The translations under genes were made by a program, and so were the position numbers. Below, in pieces: positions 1 to 5,100 of a DNA stretch of 5,897 nucleotides. Location of the stretch: assembly GCA_016283945.1 (NCBI GenBank), contig JAEENW010000061.1, positions 1 through 5,897 of the forward strand. Reading direction: 5' to 3'. The DNA comes from Bacillota bacterium. GTDB taxonomy: Bacteria > Bacillota > Clostridia > Peptostreptococcales > Anaerovoracaceae. Every line of letters begins with the position of its first letter. The first letter of the stretch is position 1. Below the pieces are notes generated by a model. It saw only the letters and a list, made by a program, of their open reading frames with translations. It ran no database searches and was not told the DNA's origin.

Positions 1-131
1 ACGGCAGTCTCATCCTCACAAGTCACCATCTGGGCTGGGTCGTCATCGGCGTTCTCGCCTTCCTGCTGGGCGTATCCGTCACATTGCTGTGCGTCCGACT
101 CCGCGACGCCGGGGACAGGTGGGACAAATGA
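1..131 (+). CDS. C-terminal end of a small membrane protein (X1), paralogue of the protein at 1700-2062
   Basis: The first complete codon is at position 3 and the frame stays open to TGA at 129-131, giving 42 C-terminal residues. They form one hydrophobic helix, core WVVIGVLAFLLGVSVTLLC, followed by a short charged tail ending RWDK. The helix and its flanks align without gaps to residues about 65-100 of the protein at 1700-2062, with around 16 of 36 positions identical. Shared positions include the G-V-x-A-F-x-L-G-V core and the TLLC-x-R-x-R exit. This is therefore the end of a paralogue, probably a two-helix protein with a cytoplasmic tail, though its tail is much shorter. Its stop overlaps the next start as ATGA, suggesting translational coupling. 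The function is unknown; the N-terminus lies outside the window. Confidence 0.8.
   Translation, partial: GSLILTSHHLGWVVIGVLAFLLGVSVTLLCVRLRDAGDRWDK
117..122 (+). promoter_or_regulatory. Ribosome binding site (AGGTGG) fixing the start at 128
   Basis: AGGTGG sits 5 bases before the ATG at 128, one mismatch from the AGGAGG consensus. It supports ATG 128 over the upstream in-frame GTG at 89, which would add 13 residues rich in Arg and Pro and lies inside the preceding gene. The same AGGTGG with the same 5-base spacing precedes the TTG start at 1700. Confidence 0.7.
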
Positions 132-919
132 GCTACCCCTGGATCGGATTATGCTGCAATCTGCTTCAGCTCGCGGCACTCGTCGGGATCTGCGTGCAGA
201 CATACCGGCTCCTTGACAAGAAAGAATACTTTTATCCACTGATACTCTTCCTTTTCGGAATGGTGGCGTTCATGGCAAGCGACGTCTTCTGGATGCTCCA
301 CGGCATAATCCGTCCGGATTTCCGTTTCCCCTATTCCTCCTCCGAGGTCAGTCAGGACGGCGCGCTGCTGCTGCTTGCGGCCGGTCTTATATCTCTCATG
401 GGCAGGAGCAAGGCGAAGCTCATGTCGGTGACGGTCGGCTCGATCTGCTTTACCGCCGTCAACATCGCGCTCTGGATAGTCTGGTCGGGCGAGTGGTTCA
501 AGGATATATTCGACGGGCTCATATTCATGTACTTCGTCTGCGCAGTCTGCCGCTGCATCGTGCGCACGGAGGGGCTGTCGCGGAAGGAATGGGTCGTCCT
601 GGCCATAGCCGGAACGCTCCTGATGGCAGGAGAAGCGTCGCTCTCGTTCATACCCGAGTCCGCCGTGCTCCCGGTCGATATCTGCAACTACGTCCTCATG
701 TTCGCGATCCTTCTCTTCTTCTATATTAAAGTCATCCGCTCCCTTTGCGGAGTCGGATCCCACATACGCAGTCTCTGTCTGGCATACGGCGGCTTCACCT
801 GGGCGCTGTTTTCGATGTACATGAGCGCCGAGCCGATGTACTTCGTCGGCTTTTCGTCCACTACCGCCATGCTGATAATGATGTACCTCGCTCTGAGAAG
901 GGTGGTGAGGAAGGCATGA
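128..919 (+). CDS. Multi-pass integral membrane protein of unknown function, 8-9 helices
   Basis: The 263-residue protein is almost entirely hydrophobic. Helices are estimated by eye at residues 4-26, 34-61, 77-92, 99-121, 128-145, 154-175, 184-204, 215-235 and 238-260, so eight or nine spans. Residues 62-78 form a polar segment (RPDFRFPY then SSSEVSQDG) between helices 2 and 3. Acidic residues lie in or near the membrane at D52, D77, D129, E169 and D184; E169 falls inside a predicted helix. I see no transporter, histidine-kinase, GGDEF or protease signature and do not recognise the family. The start is ATG 128 on the basis of AGGTGG five bases upstream and the ATGA overlap with X1. The stop overlaps the PrsW-family start as ATGA (916-919), so the two are probably made together, which suggests a joint membrane function. 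Receptor, sensor or protease partner are all possible and none is proven. Confidence 0.85.
   Translation: MSYPWIGLCCNLLQLAALVGICVQTYRLLDKKEYFYPLILFLFGMVAFMASDVFWMLHGIIRPDFRFPYSSSEVSQDGALLLLAAGLISLMGRSKAKLMSVTVGSICFTAVNIALWIVWSGEWFKDIFDGLIFMYFVCAVCRCIVRTEGLSRKEWVVLAIAGTLLMAGEASLSFIPESAVLPVDICNYVLMFAILLFFYIKVIRSLCGVGSHIRSLCLAYGGFTWALFSMYMSAEPMYFVGFSSTTAMLIMMYLALRRVVRKA
907..914 (+). promoter_or_regulatory. Ribosome binding site (GAGGAAGG) fixing the start at 916
   Basis: A purine-rich GAGGAAGG lies just before ATG 916, inside the end of the preceding gene. It supports a start at 916 rather than at an in-frame codon at 745. The 745 start would add 57 Arg- and His-rich residues that are only the upstream gene read in another frame. 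Confidence 0.6.
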
Positions 920-1548
920 TCTACGCCGAGAACATCCTTCTTTGCATAGCCGTCCCGCTGGCGGTCACGCTCTTTTTCATAAAGGGCGACGCGAGGCGCT
1001 TCATGATCGCCTCTCTCATCGGGATGGTGCTCTGCCTCATATCCGCCTACATAACCGGATTTCTCAGCACGCTGAGCGAGCTTTCGGCGGAGGACGTCTC
1101 CATCTATATCTCCCCCGTCGTCGAGGAGCTCATCAAGCTTCTTCCCCTGCTCTTTATCCTCTACGTTTTCAATCCTTCGGACGACAAGATCTTTCTTTTC
1201 GCGGTCGCTCTCGGGGCGGGCTTCGCGACGCTGGAAAACTGCTGCTACATACTCACCTCCGGCGCCGGCCGTCTCTCCTACATCCTCATCCGCGGCCTCG
1301 CCGTCGGCGTCATGCACGTCGTGAGCCTGCTGGAGCTGGCCTTCGGGCTCGTGCTGATAAGGCGCTTCCGCATCGTCTCCTTCGCAGGCATTCTCGGAGC
1401 TCTCTCCCTCTCGATGACGTTCCACGCGCTGTATAATCTGCTCGTATCCAAGCCCGGAGCATTTTCCTACATAGGCTACGCCATGCCTCTGGCAGTCGGC
1501 GCCGTGCTCTATTTCGCGTTCCGGCGCTTCATGGCCAAGTCGGAATAA
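916..1548 (+). CDS. prsW: PrsW-family intramembrane glutamic-type protease
   Basis: The 210-residue membrane protein is close in length to Bacillus subtilis PrsW (about 218). Seen directly are all the conserved family blocks in order: SPVVEELIK at 66-74 with the EExxK residues E70, E71 and K74; GFATLEN at 102-108 with E107; a helix with R-G-L then H134 (VMHVV); and FHALYNLL at 169-176 with H170 and N174. About seven hydrophobic spans surround them. Known PrsW enzymes cut membrane-bound anti-sigma factors during envelope stress, releasing ECF sigma factors (RsiW/SigW in B. subtilis, RsiT/CsfT in C. difficile). Here no sigma or anti-sigma gene is recognisable; the substrate may be the small membrane proteins on either side, which is inference. 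ATG 916 overlaps the previous stop, and the gene ends just before a strong terminator. The symbol is meant at family level; orthology to B. subtilis PrsW is not shown. Confidence 0.88.
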   Translation: MIYAENILLCIAVPLAVTLFFIKGDARRFMIASLIGMVLCLISAYITGFLSTLSELSAEDVSIYISPVVEELIKLLPLLFILYVFNPSDDKIFLFAVALGAGFATLENCCYILTSGAGRLSYILIRGLAVGVMHVVSLLELAFGLVLIRRFRIVSFAGILGALSLSMTFHALYNLLVSKPGAFSYIGYAMPLAVGAVLYFAFRRFMAKSE

Positions 1549-1567
1549 CGGGCCGATAAAGAAGAAT

Positions 1568-1605
1568 AACTCCCGCTCTTTTTCGGAAGGGCGGGAGTTT
1601 TTATT
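1568..1605 (+). terminator. Strong intrinsic terminator after the PrsW-family gene
   Basis: AACTCCCGC at 1568-1576 pairs perfectly with GCGGGAGTT at 1591-1599. The stem can extend inward through G-U and A-U pairs to about 14 base pairs, leaving a five-base loop (TTCGG at 1582-1586). A run of five T (1598-1602) then TATT follows. It lies 19 bases after the TAA at 1546-1548 and ends the left transcription block. Confidence 0.9.
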
Positions 1606-1686
1606 AATTTGAAAAAAGTATGAGAAAAATCCTTCAGAGCTGCGACTAATTAATAGAAGTTCTGTCTTTAATGTCTTTTTGCGGAT
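1606..1686 (+). promoter_or_regulatory. AT-rich leader upstream of X2, promoter region with no firm boxes
   Basis: This stretch is markedly AT-rich compared with the flanking genes and follows a terminator, so the promoter of the right block should lie here. No good TTGACA/TATAAT pair is visible. TTTAAT at 1667-1672 matches a -10 box at five of six positions, but upstream only GCGACT (1642-1647, spacer 19) is a weak partner. TTGAAA at 1609-1614 has no -10 box at the right distance. Small symmetric elements are AGAAGTTCT (1655-1663, an inverted repeat around one base) and a direct repeat TGTCTTT (1663-1669 and 1672-1678). An alternative-sigma or activated promoter would fit, but I cannot name it. 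Confidence 0.35.
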
Positions 1687-1694
1687 AGAGGTGG
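1687..1694 (+). promoter_or_regulatory. Ribosome binding site (AGAGGTGG) deciding a TTG start at 1700
   Basis: AGAGGTGG at 1687-1694 ends five bases before TTG 1700, the same core and spacing as the site at 117-122. Earlier in-frame candidates are TTG 1679, GTG 1691 and GTG 1694. The two GTGs lie within the ribosome site itself, and TTG 1679 lacks any purine-rich sequence upstream (preceded by TTTAATGTCTTT). Confidence 0.65.
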
Positions 1695-1699
1695 TGAAA

Positions 1700-2062
1700 T
1701 TGAAATATTCCCTTGAGCAATCCCTGCAGGAGCTCTCGGCGAGAAGCCGACGGCTGCGCAGGAAGCGGAAGAGACAATCCCTCGGCGCGCTCTCGGCGGC
1801 TTCGCTCGTCCTCTTCGCGGCGCTTATCGTCTCCGTGAGGACCGTAGCCGGCCGGCTCAGTCCCGAGGCCGAGAGCTCGGTGCTGGGAGCCTTCGTCCTG
1901 CCGAACGCGGCCGGAGGCTACATCCTGGCAGGGGTGATCGCATTCGTGCTCGGCGTGATCATAACCCTGCTGTGCATCAGGTACAGAAGAAAAAACGATG
2001 AGATAACGGAAACAGACAATCCAGAAGTCATCAAGGAGGAATCAGATGAAACGAAAGAGTAA
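1700..2062 (+). CDS. Small two-helix membrane protein (X2), paralogue of X1
   Basis: The 120-residue protein is read from TTG 1700 on the strength of its ribosome site. Residues 1-14 look like a short amphipathic helix (SLEQSLQELSA), followed by a very basic patch at 15-25 (RSRRLRRKRKR). Hydrophobic helices lie at about 28-46 and 74-93, joined by a loop of roughly 27 residues. A basic stop at 94-98 (RYRRK) leads to an acidic tail at 100-120. The positive-inside rule places both ends in the cytoplasm and the loop outside (inference). Helix 2 and its flanks match X1 at the window start, so this is a duplicated family. The gene overlaps the start of the giant secreted protein by 17 bases, indicating coupled expression. 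It is not recognised; candidates are a partner, regulator or protease substrate for the PrsW-family enzyme. No zinc-binding anti-sigma motif (HxxxCxxC) is present. Confidence 0.8.
   Translation: MKYSLEQSLQELSARSRRLRRKRKRQSLGALSAASLVLFAALIVSVRTVAGRLSPEAESSVLGAFVLPNAAGGYILAGVIAFVLGVIITLLCIRYRRKNDEITETDNPEVIKEESDETKE
2033..2040 (+). promoter_or_regulatory. Consensus ribosome binding site (AAGGAGGA) for the giant secreted protein
   Basis: A perfect AGGAGG at 2034-2039 lies six bases before ATG 2046. It is the strongest such site in the window and lies inside the end of X2, implying high translation of the secreted protein with or without coupling. Confidence 0.85.
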
Positions 2063-2138
2063 ACGGCTGCTCGGCGCCGTACTGGCTCTCGTCATGGTAT
2101 TCGGCCTGCTGCCTGCCATGGCGGCCCCCGTCGACGCG
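2046..2138 (+). other. Sec signal peptide of the giant protein
   Basis: Residues 2-7 (KRKSKR) form a basic n-region and residues 8-22 a hydrophobic core ending in LLP. Two AxA-like cleavage sites are possible, after A26 (AMA) or after A31 (VDA). There is no lipobox cysteine, so it is not a lipoprotein. Confidence 0.88.
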
Positions 2139-5100
2139 GCGACCAACCTCGAAAACGGCTTCGAAGGTCAGGACGCGGACGTCTTTACCGCGCTCGGCTT
2201 CGATACCACGGTGCTTCCGGAGGGATACGATCCGTATACCACGGACAACCCCTTCGGCAGAAACAAGATCCCCGGCAATCAGGTCTTTGAGATCGCTGTC
2301 GCCGGGAAGAACGGTTCCGCTCTGTACGGAAAGGGAAACAACAACGTCGCCGCGAGCAGCATCTCCGGCATCCCTTCCGGCTCAGGGATCGGAATGACTA
2401 TGTACGCCTCCGCCGCCGGCGACTTTGACGGCGACGGCCTCGCCGGCGAGATAGTATGCGTCGGCATCGACGAGCCGAAGAAGACCGAGTTCCAAACGAA
2501 TATAGAAAACGGCAATCTGGTCTTCACCGTAGGCGACATTGAGACCTCCAAGCTCAAGCTCCGTGTATACAACGGGCGCACGGCGTCTTTCGGCACGACG
2601 AAGGATCTGGCGGACGTCACGCCGTATTACACGCTCCCGGTGCCTGACGCCAGCACGGAATGGGTCGATCCTCGCGCTGTTCTGACCTATTATGACATGT
2701 ACTGGCAGAGCCTTCTGCAGGTCACGGCCGGCGACTATGACGGCGACGGGATCAGCGAGATCGCGGTCTACGTCGGCGAGAACGAGAACGCGCGCATCGA
2801 CGTCTACAAGTACCAGAAGAAATCCACCTCCGTCGAAGGAGACTGGATGGATATGGGCAACTGGCTCCGCGTCTGGAGCCACGCTCTCAACGGCGAGTAT
2901 GCTTACGTTCCCAACATGGTCTCCCTCGTCTCCGGCGACTTCAACCGGGACGGCGTGGACGATCTGGGCATATCTTACGGCAGCGCGGTCGTCAACGACG
3001 CTCTTCTCGCCTTTGCCATCAGCCGTCTGGAGGCCAGCAGAGCGGTCATGCTCTGGGGCGACCGCAGCAGCATGCTCCAGAATCTCACAAACATCGATCT
3101 GGCGACCGGCACGCTCGGCGAGCAGGGCCGCGTCAGTCTCATCAAGGGCGATCTTGACTGCGACGGCGTCGAAGAGCTCATAGCGGCTGGCCAGCCCGTC
3201 AGCGATCTTGGGCAGTTCGCCGGCATTTTCGGCACTACCGTCGGCGGCAACACCCAGCGCACGGTGATCACTTACATCTATGACCGTCAGGCCGGACTGC
3301 TCGTCAATTCGTCCGATCTGATGCAGCCGGTAGACGGCCACTTCGAGCAGAACACTCTCGACGGCACCACAACGACGTCGTGGGTCTCCGGAAACGGGTT
3401 TGACGAGCACTATTACTCCATGCCCTATCTGGTCACCAACGCCGCAGTCTTCAAGCCTGAGGGCGCTGAGTACCCGTATCTGTATCTCGACAGCTGCCTT
3501 TATCAGTCGGTACAGTCGACTCTCTCGCTGAAGGGCGAGATGACGGAGAAATACGACGGCGAGAATGCCCTGAGCATAGGCAACAAGCGCTGGGGCGGCA
3601 GGATCGTAAGCGGCTCCGACGTCACCCAGCTCAACTATGCCGAATACGGCGCGGCAGCCGCCGACATCAACGGCAAGGGCTTCCAGATCCTCGTCACGAA
3701 TACTGTTGGGACTACGTCTCATCTTGATGGTGAGGGCCACCACTACAACCAGTACGCGGTCGTGAACGGCACGTCCGACGGCAAGCTGTCCGCGACGATC
3801 ACCTGCCCCGACGACTTCACGGGCGACTACCGCGGGCAGGCTCTGACCTTCCTCGACTGCGACATCGACACCATCATCATGGAGTATACCGGCCAGCACT
3901 ATCTGACCTACTCCGACCCGAAGGTGCTGGCAGTCATCGCCGCGGCCCCGTATTTCGAGGACGTCGACGAGGCGACAGGATATGAGTTTGCCGGAAACAA
4001 CACCAACTCCTGGGGCATGTCCCACGGGCACGCCGACACGACGACCGTCAGCGTGGACTTCTCCATCGGAGGCTGGGGCAACCACGAGCTGACCGGCGGC
4101 TCCATCAAATTCGCGATAGAATGGGGCGTGGGCTTCACCCTCTCGTATGAGGACAGCCACACCACATCCTATGAATACACGATGACCTTCGGCACGTACG
4201 GAGATCAGGACGCCGTGGCGTTCTTCAGCATACCCACGGAAAACTACGTCTACCGCATCCTGACCCCGAACGACAAGAACGGCTACGACGAGACGTTTGA
4301 TATCGTATCCAACACCTATCAGCCCGCGTATCAGGTCCTGACGCTGGACTACTACGAATCCATACAGGGCAACTACGATATCCTCCCGCCGATAGCCGGC
4401 GAAGCGATCACCTCCACTCCGGGCGACCCGGCCTCCTATCCCACCTCCTCCAAGGGGTATGACGTTATCGTCGAATGGGATCAGGACGCGGCCGGCGTCG
4501 GCTACGGCAACGGCAGCATCGAGCAGGAGATCGCGATAACCGAAGAGAACGAGACTTCCTACTCTCTCGGCGCCGAGATCGAATTCAAGATCGGCGGCGG
4601 CGCTGAAGGACAGGTCGACATCGGCCAGTCCGGCTTTGAGAGCACAGGCGGCGTCCAGTTCTCCCTCAACCCGGCGGGCGGCTGGGCCGATACCGATATG
4701 AAGGGCACTACCATCGCCGCCGAAGTCGCGAACATGCCTCTCGAGTTCCAGCCCTACGGCTACTACTTCAACTGGAAGCTCTTCAGCTACTACTACTGCT
4801 TCGGTGACAAGAGCAAGGAAAACGACGACGATGAGGCCAACGCCAACATCGGTCAGGCGACCAGCGCCCGCATCCCCGTCATCTCCTTCATAGTCAACGA
4901 CGTGGCCAAGCCCCCGGAGCTTCCGGACGATTTCCAGCAGGACTACGACCTCACCACCAGCGACACCAACGTCCTGACCTGGACTTATGACGACCCCGTC
5001 ACGGCGTTCATCATCTACAAGCAGTTCGACTTCCCCGTCGGAGGCGGTCTTCAGGAGATCGCGAGGATCGCTCCGGGCGACTCCGATCATTACAGGATCA

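Noticed and set aside
745..915. N-terminal extension of the PrsW-family protein
   Set aside because: The extra 57 residues are the preceding membrane gene read in another frame, and a ribosome site plus an ATGA overlap supports ATG 916.
149..1425. Overlapping minus-strand frames opposite the 128-919 and 916-1548 genes
   Set aside because: Their translations are rich in Arg, His, Asp and Glu with no hydrophobic core. The + strand frames give coherent membrane proteins with conserved motifs.
1609..1614. TTGAAA as a -35 promoter box
   Set aside because: The sequence 15-19 bases downstream (around CTTCAG) has no resemblance to a -10 box.
2421..3170. Dockerin-type calcium repeats
   Set aside because: The DxDxDG loops resemble dockerin loops, but they lie 68-104 residues apart, are preceded by Gly-rich beta strands and lack the paired helices of dockerins, so FG-GAP/VCBS blades fit better.
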